From Palaemon carinicauda (taxonomy: Eukaryota > Arthropoda > Malacostraca > Decapoda > Palaemonidae), in NCBI RefSeq assembly GCF_036898095.1, contig NC_090744.1:10848659-10912658 (forward strand): a stretch of DNA of 64,000 nucleotides. The letters run 5' to 3'. Every line of letters starts with the position of its first letter. Position 1 is the first letter of the stretch. The notes under the pieces are model-generated. The model saw only the letters and a list, made by a program, of their open reading frames with translations. It did no database searches and was not told the DNA's origin. The position numbers and the translations under genes were made by a program. This document shows, piece after piece, positions 43,125 to 53,535 of this stretch.

Positions 43125-45447
43125 GAGTATCCTTCTGGATAAGTGAGGCAGCCATCCCCTTAATCAGCTCCTCCGGAAACAGACACTTGGAGAGAGGAGC
43201 AAACAGCAACTCTGACTTCTGGCAAGGAGTGATACCAGCTGATAAGGAGGAGCAAAGATGTTCTCTCTTCTTAAGGACTCCTGATACATACGAAGCCGCA
43301 AGTTCACCAGACCCATCCCGAATTGCTTTGTCCATGCTAGACATGATCAGCATGGCCGAGTCCTTATCTGAAGGGGAAGTCTTCCTGCTTAAGGCTCCCA
43401 AACACCAATCGAGGAAGTTGAATATCTCGAAGGCACGAAAGACTCCCTTCAACAGATGATCTAAATCGGAAAAGGACCAGCAGATCTTCGAACGTCTCAT
43501 AGCCAACCTGCGGGGAGAGTCAACCAGACTTGAGAAGTCGGCCTGGGCAGAGGCAGGAACCCCCAAGCCGGGTTCCTCTCCCGTGGCATACCAGACGCTC
43601 GACTTAGAAGCAAGCTTGGGAGGCGGAAAGACGAAAGAAGTCCTTCCCAGTTGCTTCTTGGACTGCAACCAGTCCCCCATAACCCTCAAAGCTCTCTTAG
43701 ATGATCTGGCGAGAACAAGCTTGGTGAAGGCAGGCGCAGCAGACTGCATGCCCAGAGCAAACTCGGAGGGAGGAGAACGAGGGGTTGCAGACACAAACTG
43801 CTCAGGATACAAGTCCCTGAACAAGGCAAGGACTTTACGAAAGTCTAAGGAGGGAGCAGTAGACTTGGGCCCTTCAAAATCAGAGTGAGGCTCATCCAGA
43901 TGTGCAGCTTCATCATCCGATACCTCATCATCCGAAAGCTGAGTTGTAAGAGGTAAAGGCAGAGCAGAAAGCTGAACGGCTGAATCCGGCAGTACGGGTG
44001 CATGCGTACCTGCGGATCCAACATCATGCCGCTGCTGGTCGGTCTGCGAGCTGGCAACAACAAAAGCAGAGGGCTAGTGTGTGGGAGGGTCTGCGGTGGG
44101 ATGAGGAGCATGCGGTATGGTATGCAGAGCATGCTGTAAGGTATGCGGCTCATGCTGCATGGTATGCGGAGCATGCTGTAAGGTCTGCAGAGCATGCTGC
44201 ATGGGCTGAGGAGAATGCCGCATAGTGCTGGAACCCGGCAACTCCTGATGCGGCAGCTCACGCATGTTAGCAGATGGTGCAGCAAGAACATGCGTCTGGC
44301 AGGGTGGACTGCGCATCGGTGGTGGAGCTCTCACAGGTGGAGTGTGGGAGCAGGCAGCCGCAGTATCTGCTGAGCGCACAACCTCGGCGGGTTGTAGGTT
44401 AACAGGAGCCTTCTCAGCATGTTACTCCTGCATGAATGCAGCAAGCTGAGACTGCATAGTCTGCAGCATGGACCACTTAGGGTCTACTGTGGTTGGAGCA
44501 ACAACAGACGGAGCAGTAGCCTGTTGAGGGACCACTCTACCTCTCTTGGGAGGTGTGCAGTCATCAGATGACTGCGGCGAGTCCGAACTGACCCAGTGGC
44601 TACACCTGGGCCGTTGGACTAGCTCGGAAGGGACCTTACGCTTGAGCGGTCGTGAGACCTTGGTCCACCGTTTCCTCCTGGAAACCTCTTCCACAGACGA
44701 GGAATGTAAGGGCTCATTCGTCTGTATGTGGATGGGACAATCCTTAACAGATACGTCCGCAACCACTGAGGATACATCCGTGCGCCGATCAAGGCCTGCC
44801 GAACCCTTTGGTCCTTCGACATTGCTTCTCCCCTGGGCTTGGGAGCTTGCAAGAGCTCCCGGACTGGGAGGACGACTGGCACGCACAGATGTACCCTCAT
44901 GCGCAACACTGACACTGACACTTTGCACATCACTAGCACTAACACTTCCCACTGCACTTTTCGCTTTCAGCTCTCTGACATCTGCCAAGAGCTGATTACG
45001 GTCATTAGCCAATGACTCCACTTTGTCACCGAGAGCCTGAATGGCACGCAACATATCCGCCATACCAGGCTGAGCACTCGTAGCAGGTTCGGGAGTCACC
45101 ACCACAGGGGAAGGAAAAGGTTGAGGGGCATGGGGAGAGGAAAAATCCACAGAGCGAGAAGAACTCCTCCTATTTCTCTCCTTCTCTAACCTATGTGCAT
45201 ATCTAAGGAATTCGTTAAAATCGAATTCCGAAAGCCCAGCACATTCCCCACATCGATCTTCCAATTGACAGGATTTACCCCTACAATTGGAACATACGGT
45301 GTGAGGATCTATAGAGGCCTTCGGAAGACGCCTAGTACAAGTCCTAACACCACACTGCCTGTACTTAGGTACTTGAGAGTGGTCAGACATCTTGAATTTA
45401 GAAGTAGTCAAGGGGGAATTCCAAAATCTAGCAAAGTTCGTTACCAA
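42922..45447 (-). pseudogene. DIRS gag, copy 1, two in-frame stops
   Basis: A single frame of about 840 codons interrupted only by stops at 44422-44424 and 44074-44076. The start could be ATG 45447 or, more likely, residue 20 (ATG 45390). Near the N-terminus is a Cys cluster, CSNCRGKSCQLEDRCGEC, spaced CxxC-x4-C-x5-CxxC. Ser/Pro-rich linkers follow, then a His/Gln heptapeptide repeat zone (about 44090-44230; MQHAPHT, MQHEPHT) and a more globular C-terminal half (DHLLKGVFRAFEIFNFLDWC). It ends in a basic Gly/Arg/Lys tail, RGRASSRGGTRADSHRGKSK. It presumably binds and packages element RNA. It overlaps the RT start by about 200 bp. Confidence 0.8.
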
Positions 45448-45607
45448 TTAATCTAAATTAATTCCAAAAGCTTGCTAAGCTAATGAGAAAGCTTCCTGAA
45501 TAGCGAAGGCTATAACTTTAGAGCAAATACATCACCAAATCGTGAACAAAGACTCCAAAATCAACAGCGTATCCAAGTAGGTCTTGCCGGCGGCACGACA
45601 GAGGAAA

Positions 45608-45773
45608 AATTGAGTTCTTGTTGACAAGAAGTACTTGAGTACCTGCTCACAGATGGCGCTGTTGTGTACACCCCCACCTGGATAGTGATCGCTGGCGTAT
45701 CCCGACCGTAGATTTCTGTCGGGCAACGGAGTTGACAGCTACATGATCATCGGGTAAGATTAATATTGAAAAA
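45608..45773 (-). repeat. DIRS copy 1 terminal inverted repeat, right (element 5' end)
   Basis: Reverse-complement partner of 39270-39422, plus the outer ATTAATATTGAAAAA that pairs with the internal complementary region. As the 5' end of the coding strand it probably carries the promoter. No TATA box is obvious. Confidence 0.9.
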
Positions 45774-45960
45774 GCGAATGTCATGAGTTAGGGATTCAAA
45801 GGTACAGTATTTGAAAAAGCGAATGTCATGAGTTAGGGATTCAAAGGTACTGTACAGTATTTGAAAAAGCGAATGTTATGAGTTAGGGATTCAAAGGTAC
45901 AGTACAGTATTTGAAAAAGGGTGTCATGAGCTATGGATTCAAAGGTACAGTAAATAAAAA
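45774..45960 (+). repeat. 45-bp minisatellite, right half
   Basis: Continues the array of 38930-39232, beginning GCGAATGTCATGAGTTAGGG, exactly the phrase expected after TTGAAAAA. About four copies, the last ones diverged. Confidence 0.9.
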
Positions 45961-46393
45961 AATGGAATGTCAGGACAAAGGGATCCAGCTTAAAAAGGAA
46001 TGCATATTCTGAAGGGGTGAGAAAAAGGGTTTCCATGAAAAATGTGAACAGTTTTAGTGAAGATGGGTAGAAATGTATGCTTTAATCAATACTGGAGGAG
46101 TTTATTTCTATGTACGGTATTAGATTTTGAAGAAGAATGGTATGATTGTAAATCTAGTACAGGAAATGAATATAGTAGTACAGGAAATGAATATAGTGGG
46201 GTTGTGTGATTTACTAGGAGTTAGATTTACTTAAGGAGTGATAGGAGTGTAGAGTAAAGGAAATGTATGGAGTGGGGAAAGTACATACTGTAGAGGATGT
46301 AGTTTGAAGTTGAAATGTCTCACAAAACCAGGTATTAATGGGAGTAATGATATTTTAGAGAAGAGAATGGGTCCAAAGTGAAGTGAGGGGTGT

Positions 46394-46396
<3 letters not shown>
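45961..46396. other. G/A-rich anonymous sequence
   Basis: Purine-rich and without frames. A short duplication (AGTACAGGAAATGAATATAG twice near 46155-46195) is the only structure. Confidence 0.5.

Positions 46397-46470
<74 letters not shown>
46397..46470. repeat. (GA)n microsatellite
   Basis: Seventy-four bases of perfect GA. The Arg-Glu and Ser-Leu frames across it are artefacts. Confidence 0.98.
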
Positions 46471-46472
<2 letters not shown>

Positions 46473-46809
46473 TGGATTATCCAAAGTACTGTGTGTTACA
46501 TATGAGTATGGATACGTGAATGTAATATTAGAGAGGTACAAAAGCAAAGGGGTGAGGGAGAGAGAAGATTCAGTGACAAAGTACTGTTCTGCAGGCAAGA
46601 GGATAGAATGTATGTTTTTGGATGCCTATTAATAACTTGTAAAATTAAACAATACAAATGGGATGGTGAGAAGTTGATAAAAATATTTTAAACAAATGAT
46701 AGTTTGAGTGAAATTAAGAACTAATTAATAGTTAACATGGAATTTCTGCAGGGGTTGGTTTTAAAGTTTTTAAGGTGTAAGTAATGCAAGTGTTATGTTG
46801 ACATAGTTT

Positions 46810-47116
46810 CAAGGTTTAAAGGCCACTCATGAACGGTAAAGGTAAGGATTAGTGACAATGCCCTAGAGGTTGACCATATATACTGTACATGTGACCAATG
46901 CCCAAGCCTCTCTCTAACCAAGCAAGGACCAAGAAGGGCAAGGCAAGGCAATGGTTGCTACTCAGAGGGTACACATATAGGCTCTCCCAAAACCCCATCC
47001 TTAGCTCAAAAGGATATTGAAGTTGCAGACATAAGAAACTATTGTGCTTGAGCAAGTCTCAAACCCCAGTCCAGCATGTCACCAAGCAAGGATGCTTCTA
47101 ACAGGCTACCACATTA
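46810..47116 (-). repeat. tRNA-derived SINE
   Basis: In reverse orientation the head reads TGGTAGCCTGTTAG (47098-47111, box A-like) and, about 30 bases on, GGGTTTGAGACTTGC (47052-47066, box B-like), the layout of a tRNA-type pol III promoter. The body runs through GGATGGGGTTTTGGGAGAGCC to a tail near GGTTTAAAGGCC at about 46813. It would be transcribed by pol III and mobilised by a LINE. Confidence 0.6.
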
Positions 47117-47665
47117 AGTAGGCCTGAGACAAAGTTATGGTATGGAGTGATGCAAAAAGCAAAGAAATAAAAGTGGAAGCAAGCTTTACCAGAGTTAAGT
47201 TATGAGAAGAGAAAATGAACTGTGAATGGGAAATTGAATGGTTGGATGCCAATGATCCTTTGAAGACAAAGAAAAGGAACTTTACAATATGTGAAGGTGT
47301 AGAAAAGCATTTGGAAAAGGAGAACGTCGAGAATGAATATGAGCAAGAATAAACTAGAGGGTCAATGTAAACCAGGTACATGGAGTAATGGAAGTTGTAT
47401 GATCGATGGAAGAAAGTAACTAGGTAATTCATATAGTATTTGTGAGTTTAGGAATAGACAAAGCAAGATCGTTGGCAGGATTTGTGCTAATGATTGATAC
47501 AAGGAAAGAATTGTATGTAGAAAATAGGGGAGTTATGTATGAATGGATGGTTGAACATAAGGTCTTAAGTGAAGTGTGGATGTCGAGTAATGATTGATAG
47601 GTGGAATGGAAAGGAGAAGATTGAAAATTTATGTGAAGTAATGCAAATCAAATGGGATGTTGACT
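47117..47665. other. A/G-rich anonymous sequence
   Basis: No recognisable frame. The 108-residue minus-strand frame (47432-47106) is low-complexity Ser/Phe-rich and not convincing. Confidence 0.45.
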
Positions 47666-47692
47666 AAAAAAAAAAAAAAAAAAAAAAAAAAA
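47666..47692. repeat. poly-A tract (27 bp)
   Basis: Could be the 3' tail of a retrotransposed sequence lying to its left, but I see no target duplication. Confidence 0.85.
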
Positions 47693-47903
47693 CCAAGAAA
47701 GTTATATAGTAATTGTGGTCAAGGTACTGAATTAACAGATGGTGTCACATGATGTGCATTATATTATGTAATCTCTATTGAATAAAATATATATATAAAA
47801 AATTAAATAAAAGGGAAAACAATTGAAAACCCTGCTGTGATAATAAGCAATAGAGCATTTCTGTTAACTTGGATAAATTGGTTGAGAACAGTAGTTAGGC
47901 TGC

Positions 47904-47906
<3 letters not shown>

Positions 47907-47961
<55 letters not shown>
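47907..47961. repeat. poly-A tract (55 bp)
   Basis: Fifty-five consecutive A. The Phe-run frame on the minus strand is an artefact. The exact length is prone to sequencing error. Confidence 0.9.
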
Positions 47962-47963
<2 letters not shown>

Positions 47964-48296
47964 GGCAGTCATGAAATAAAAAGTGCACTTTTTACTGTTA
48001 AATAATGACTTATAATGAGTATATAAGAAGCAAAGGAAAATAAAAAAAACCTAAAAATATGTTATTTTCATTAGTAAAATAAATTTTTGAATATACTTAC
48101 CCGATAATCATGTAGCTGTCAACTCTGTTGCCGACAGAAATCTACGGTCGGGATACGCCAGCGATCGCTATACAGGTGGGGGTGAACACCACAGCGCCAT
48201 CTGTGGCCAGGTACTCCAGTATTTCTTGTCAACACCACCTCAATTTTTTCCTCGGTCCACTGGTTCTCTATGGGGAGGAAGGGTGGGTCAATTAAA

Positions 48297-48388
48297 TCAT
48301 GATTATCGGGTAAGTATATTCAAAAATTTATTTTACTAATGAAAATAACATTTTTCAATATTAATCTTACCCGATAATCATGTAGCTG
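48297..48388 (+). repeat. DIRS copy 2 internal complementary region
   Basis: 48297-48350 is the reverse complement of the left end from 48060, and 48351-48388 that of the right end finishing at 54898. Where copy 1 has GATGATC, copy 2 has GATAATC in all four places (both ends and both halves of this region). Confidence 0.9.
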
Positions 48389-48774
48389 ATTCACACCCAG
48401 GGTGGTGGGTGGAGACCAGCATACATGTTAACAAAGAAGCTAAGTATCCCGTATTTTATTTTATTAGTTATTCAAAAATAACATAAAATAAATAAGTACC
48501 TGGTAAGGAAGACGACTTGAACCATTACTCTGCCTTTATTAAGTACGTCTTTCTTACTGAGCGTAGCGGTCCTCTTAGGATGCTGAACGACTCTTAGGTG
48601 CTGAAGTATAAAGGGCTGCAACCCATACTAAAGGACCTCATCACAACCTTTAACCTCGGCGCTTCTCAAGAAAGAATTGACCACCCGCCAAATCAACAAG
48701 GATGTGGAAGGCTTCTTAGCCGACCGTACAACCCATAAAAAGTATTCAAGAGAAAGGTTAAAAAGGTTATGGGA

Positions 48775-49985
48775 TTATGGGAATGTAGTGGCTGAGCCCC
48801 CGCCTACTACTGCATTCGTTGCTACGAATGGTCCCAGGGTGTAGCAGTTCTCGTAAAGAGACTGGACATCTTTGAGATAGAATGATGCGAACACTGAATT
48901 GCTTCTCCAATAGGTTGCATCCATAACACTCTGCAGAGAACGGTTCTGTTTGAGGGCCACTGAAGTAGCCACAGCTCTCACTTCATGTGTCCTTACCTTC
49001 AGCAAAGCAAGGTCTTCTTCCTTCAGATGAGAATGTGCTTCCCTAATCAGGAGCCTGAATAGGTAAGAAACTGAGTTCTTAGACCTTGGAAGAGAAGGCT
49101 TCTTGATAGCACACCATAAGGCTTCTGATTGTCCTCGTAAATGTTATGACCTTTTTAGATAGTACCTAAGAGCTCTAACTGGGCAAAGTACTCTCTCCAG
49201 TTCGTCCCCCACCAAGTTGGACAGGCTTGGGATCTCGAACGACTTAGGCTAAGGACGTGAAGGAAGCTCGTTTTAGCAAAAAACCGAGCTGCAAGGAACA
49301 TGAAGCCGTTTCAGATGTGAAAAACTATGTTCCTGCTGAAGGCGTGGATCTCACTTACTCTTTTAGCTGTTGTCAAGCACACGAGGAAAAGAGTTTTTAA
49401 TGTGAGGTCCTTAAAAGAGGCTGATTGGAGAGGTTCAAATCTTGATGACATAAGGAACCTTAGGACCACGTCTAGATTCCAGCCTGGAGTGGACAACCGA
49501 CGTTCCTTTGAGGTCTTAAAAGACCTAAGGAGGTCCTGTAGATCTTTGTTGGTGGAAAGATCCAAGCCTCTGTGGCGGAAAACCGCTGCCAACATACTTC
49601 TGTAACCCTTAATCGTAGGAGCTGAAAGGGATCTTACGTTCCTTAGATGTAACAGGAAGTCAGCAATCTGGGTTACAGTGGTACTGGATGAGGAAACTGC
49701 ATTGGCCTTGTACCAGCTTCGGAAGACTTCCCCTTTAGACTGATAGACTCTGAGAGTGGATGTCCTCCTTGCTCTGGCAATCGCTCTGGCTGCCTCCTTC
49801 GAAAAGCCCCTAGCTCTTGAGAGTCTTTCGAAAGTCTGAAGGCAGTCAGACGAAGAGCGTGGAGGTTTGGATGTACCTTCTTTACGTGAGGTAGACGTAG
49901 AAGGTCCACTCCTAGAGGAAGAGTCCTGGGAATGTCGACCAGCCATTGCAGTACCTCTATGAACCATTCTCTCGCGGGCCAGAGC
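48775..49985 (-). pseudogene. DIRS tyrosine recombinase, copy 2, frameshifted
   Basis: The N-terminal two thirds are open (within 50150-49311) with AKRVSEIHAFSRN, then the frame is lost near 49311. A C-terminal piece (49005-48775) keeps HEVRAVATS and the Tyr in SVFASFYLKD. The catalytic residues are thus all encoded but in separate frames. Confidence 0.85.
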
Positions 49986-51110
49986 GGAGCCAACCAACGT
50001 CAGCCGTGTCCCTTTGCGAGAGGCGAACTTCTGAAGTACCCTGTTGACAATCTTGAACGGCGGGAATGCATACAGGTCGAGATGGGACCAATCCAGCAGA
50101 AAAGCATCCACGTGAACTGCTGCTGGGTCTGGAATCGGAGAACAATACAACGGGAGCCTCTAGGTTATCGAGGTAGCGAACAGATCTATGGTTGGCTGAC
50201 CCCACAGGGCCCAAAGTCTGCTGCAAACATTCTTGTGAAGGGTCCACTCTGTGGGGATGACCTGACCCTTCCGGCTAAGGCGATCTGCCATGACATTCAT
50301 ATCGCCCTGAATGAACCTCGTTACCAGCGTGAGCTTTCGATCTTTTAACCAGATGAGGAGGTCCCTTGCGATCTAGAACAACTTCCACGAATGAGTCCCT
50401 CCCTGCTTGGAGATGTAAGCCAAGGCTGTGGTGTTGTCAGAGTCCACCTCCACCACCTTGTTAAGCTGGAGGGACTTGAAGTTTATCAAGGCCAGATGAA
50501 CCGCCAACAGCTCCTTGCAATAGATGTGAAGTGTCCTTAGCTCCTGATTCCATGTTCCCGAGCATTCCTGTCCGTCCAAAGTCGCACCCCAGCCCGTGTC
50601 TGATGCGTCAGAGAAGAGACGGCGGTCGGGTTTCTGAACAGCCAAAGGTAGACTTCCTTGAGAAGAAAGCTGTTCTTTCACCACGTGAGAGTAGACCTCC
50701 TCTCTTCGGAAACAGGAACTGAGATCGTCTCTAGCGTCACGTCCTTTATCCAGTGAGCCGCTAGATGATACTGAAGGGGGGGAGGTGGGGTCTCCCTAAC
50801 TCGATGAACAGGGCAGCGATGAAAGTGTCCCTGTTAGACTCATCCACTACCTGACTGAGCATCGGTTCCTTCTCAGCATGCTCTGGATGCAAACTAGGGC
50901 TTAGTATATCTTTGGGGCCGACAGAAAAGCCCGAAAAGCTCGACTCTGAAGATCCATACCCAGGTAGACAATGGTCTGGGATGGGACGAGCTGGGACTCC
51001 TCAAAATTGACCAGGAGGCCCAGTTCCTTGGTCAGATCCATAGTCCATCTGAGAATCTCCAGACAGCGACGACTTGTGGGAGCTCTTAAAAGCTAGTCGT
51101 CTGACGGAGC
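49986..51110 (-). pseudogene. DIRS RT C-terminus and RNase H, copy 2
   Basis: Begins immediately after the DD of the YxDD box. It carries the WTMDLTKELGLLVN and VYLGMDL region, then DASDTGWGA, CKELLAVHLAL and DNTTALAYISKQGG. It shares the TGA of copy 1 at the matching codon (here 50678-50680). It differs in having CAG at the WGQPTIDLFAT codon, a one-base loss near 50660 and a one-base gain near 49990 that throws the frame into that of the recombinase. Confidence 0.82.
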
Positions 51111-51480
51111 CGGACACAAGATCATGGTACTGCTGCACAGTCTGTGAACTGTCAACCATGGGGAAGCGAGGAAGTACAGTGACAACCCGAAGCTGTCTAG
51201 ACTGTCTGGGTCGTACAGACAACTCCTTATCGGGTTGCTGAGGTTGCCGCACTGCGTCACAACAAGTCACTTCTGCTGGTTGTTGAACGTCTTCCCAGTG
51301 ACACACTGACTCCGTAAACAAAAAATCCTCTAACAAGGACTAAGCTTGGACTGCATGTCTTGCAACACAGCTCAAGGTCTATGGGAGCAGGTGTGGTAAC
51401 AGACGGGGTTAGCGACTGAAGTGGAACCATTACCCTCCCTGGAAGCATGCTATGCTTAAATAAAAGTCCATAGGAGGCTA
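51111..51480 (-). pseudogene. displaced gag module, copy 2
   Basis: Minus-strand frame 51448-51257 begins MLPGRVMVPLQS and resembles the gag segment GRVVPQQATAPSVVAPTTVD of copy 1. Here it abuts the RT fragment, so gag C-terminus and the RT palm have been lost between them. Confidence 0.5.
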
Positions 51481-51689
51481 AGCAGCTAAAGGCTCCTCTC
51501 CAAATGACAGAGTCCTCAAGGGAAAATCAGAAGGAGGGAGAATAGCACTTTCTCATCTACAGGAACCATATCCGAGAAAAGCTAAGTTCTCTCAGTGAGG
51601 GTTTCACTGGTGCAAAAGCAGCAGACTAGAAGGCAACGTTATGAAACTGCTTGACAGTCTAGTGAGTTGGCAACAACCAAAGATGTGTG

Positions 51690-51990
51690 ACTGAGAAGCA
51701 TGCGGTAAGGTATGCAGAGCATGCTGTAAGGTAAGCAGAGCATGTTGCATGGCGTGCGGCTTGTGCTGCATGGGATGAGGCTCATGCTGCATGGGATGAG
51801 GCTCATGCTGCATGGTATGAGACTCATGCTGCATGGGATGAGGCTCAAGCTGCAAGGGATGAGGCTTATGCCGCATGCGTTGAGGAGGATGCCGCATGGG
51901 ATGAGGCTCAAGCTGCAAGGGATGAGGCTTATGCCGCATGCGTTGAGGAGGATGCCGCATAGTATGAGGCTCCTGCCTCATGGGTTGAGG
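51690..51990 (-). repeat. 21-bp (heptapeptide) repeat array in gag, copy 2
   Basis: On the minus strand it encodes variants of MQHEPHP about seventeen times (also MRHKPHP, LQLEPHP, MRHPPQR). A longer unit of about 63 bp (MRHPPQRMRHKPHPLQLEPHP) is itself duplicated. Copy 1 has only a short version of this array at about 44090-44230. Confidence 0.88.
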
Positions 51991-52282
51991 CGGTTATTTA
52001 TTCTTAAAAGGAAATCTGAACCTGACCCTAATCTAGCTGTCCGAGGATTTACCTGGTGAGACATCAGTCTCTTTACCAGCGAGTTTTACCAGATTTCCCC
52101 GGGCCACCACGTGACACAATTGGTAGTAATTCATTCAAATTACCCCTAATGAGTCAATATGGATAAATATCAACACAACATCGTGTTCAAATAGAAATAA
52201 ATTTCTACCTCATACTTGGGATCGAACGCTAGCCCCTTCTAATGAAAGGCCAGGTCGAAACCAACCATGCCACGAGAGCCCA
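51991..52282 (-). repeat. tRNA-derived SINE inserted in gag, copy 2
   Basis: In reverse orientation the head carries TGGCATGGTTGG (52261-52272, box A-like) and GCGTTCGATCCC (52218-52229, box B), spaced as in a tRNA gene. The body is unrelated to gag and ends in an A-rich AAGAATAAATAA tail at the gag boundary. The gag repeat phrase GCATGAGGCTCCTGCCTCAT resumes to its right and a near copy lies to its left, so the ends fall within the repeat array. Confidence 0.7.
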
Positions 52283-53535
52283 TTGCCGCATAGCATGAGG
52301 CTCCTGCCTCATGGTTTGAGGAGGACGCTGCGCAGAGAGAGGCTCATGCTGTGAAGAATGCGGTTGCTGCATGCGTTGAGGCGGCTGCCTTATAGCATGA
52401 GGTTCCTCAAGAGTTGAGGCTCTTGCCTCAAGAGTTGAGGTTGCCTCAAGAGTGGAGGTGGCTGCCGCAAGAGTTGAGGTTGCTGCCTCAAGGATGGTGG
52501 AGGTTGCCGCAACGCAAGAGGTTGCTGCATAGCGCTGGTATCTGGCAACTCCCAATGCGGCAGCTCACGCGTGGAGGTAGGTTGAGGAACCTCAACATCA
52601 TACGTCTGGCAGGGTGGACTGCGCAGAGGTGGAGTTGAGGTTGCTGCCTCGAGGATGGTGGAGGTTGTCGCACCGCAAGAGGTTGCTGCCTCGAGGATGG
52701 AGGAGGTAGTCGCAACGCATGAGGCTCCTACCTCAAGGGTAGAGGAGGTTGCTGCAAAGCATAAGGCTCCTGCCTCAAGTGTTGAGGAGGTTGCCGCGTG
52801 GCAAGAGGCTCCTGCCTCAAGGAAAGTGGAGGTTGCTGCACAGAGCTGGTATCTGGCAACTCCCAATGCGGCAGCTCACGCATGGAGGTAGCTTGAGGAA
52901 CCTCAACATCATACGTCTGGCAGGCTGGACTGCGTAGAGGTGGAGGAGCGCTCGCAGGAGGAGGTGTGTTAACCTTCTCTGCCTGAAACTCCTGCATCAA
53001 CACCGCAAGCTGAGACTGCATTGTCAGCAGCATAGACCACTAGAGTTTAAGAAAGACAACAACAAACGGAGCTACTGTCCGTTGAAACTGAGGGTCTAAA
53101 ACAGCTGGTGCGGCAACAGACGGAGTTACTGTCTGTTGCGATACCACCTTGCCTCTCTGGGAGGTGTGCAGTTGTCGTACTGCAGCAAGTCCGAACTGAC
53201 CCAGTGCTAATGGCACCACCTAGGAGTTGGACTTGCGCGGAAGGGACCGACTTGCACTTAAAATCTGCAAGATTTAGTCCATGGTTTCTGCGAGAAACCT
53301 CTTCCGCAGACAAGGAATAAATGGGCTCTCTCGTCTTTGTGTGGGTGGGGTGATCACGTCGGCTACGTGAGTTGGTTACACCCGAAACCACGGAGGGAAA
53401 CGTCTGTTCGTCGATCAAGGCCTGCTGAACCCATAAGTCCTTCGACATTACTTCTCCCCTGGGCTTGGGAGCTTGTAAGAGGTCCCAGACTAGGCGAACA
53501 ACTGGCACGAACAGACGAACCCTCGAACGCAACAC
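52283..53535 (-). pseudogene. rearranged DIRS gag, copy 2
   Basis: 53535-53300 matches the copy 1 gag segment SSQAQGRSNVEG. 53033-52728 carries MQSQLAVLMQEF and RSPACQTYDVEVPQATSMRE, then RQEP/RQPP repeats. The CQTYDVEVPQ module recurs near 52600 followed by more repeats. The N-terminal Cys cluster is missing. Internal duplication and frameshifts leave no complete protein. Confidence 0.72.

Larger units (their letters stand above)
39233..45773 (-). mobile_element. DIRS-type tyrosine-recombinase retrotransposon, copy 1
   Basis: A 6541-bp element in minus orientation. It has terminal inverted repeats (about 39270-39422 and 45608-45757), an internal complementary region (39472-39562), then gag, reverse transcriptase-RNase H and tyrosine recombinase in that order on the minus strand. 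DIRS elements copy themselves through RNA and a DNA circle that the recombinase inserts, so no target duplication is expected. None is seen: the minisatellite flanks resume across an AAAAA. DIRS1-like elements are known to be common in decapods. The gag and RT frames carry stops while the recombinase frame is open. Confidence 0.93.
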
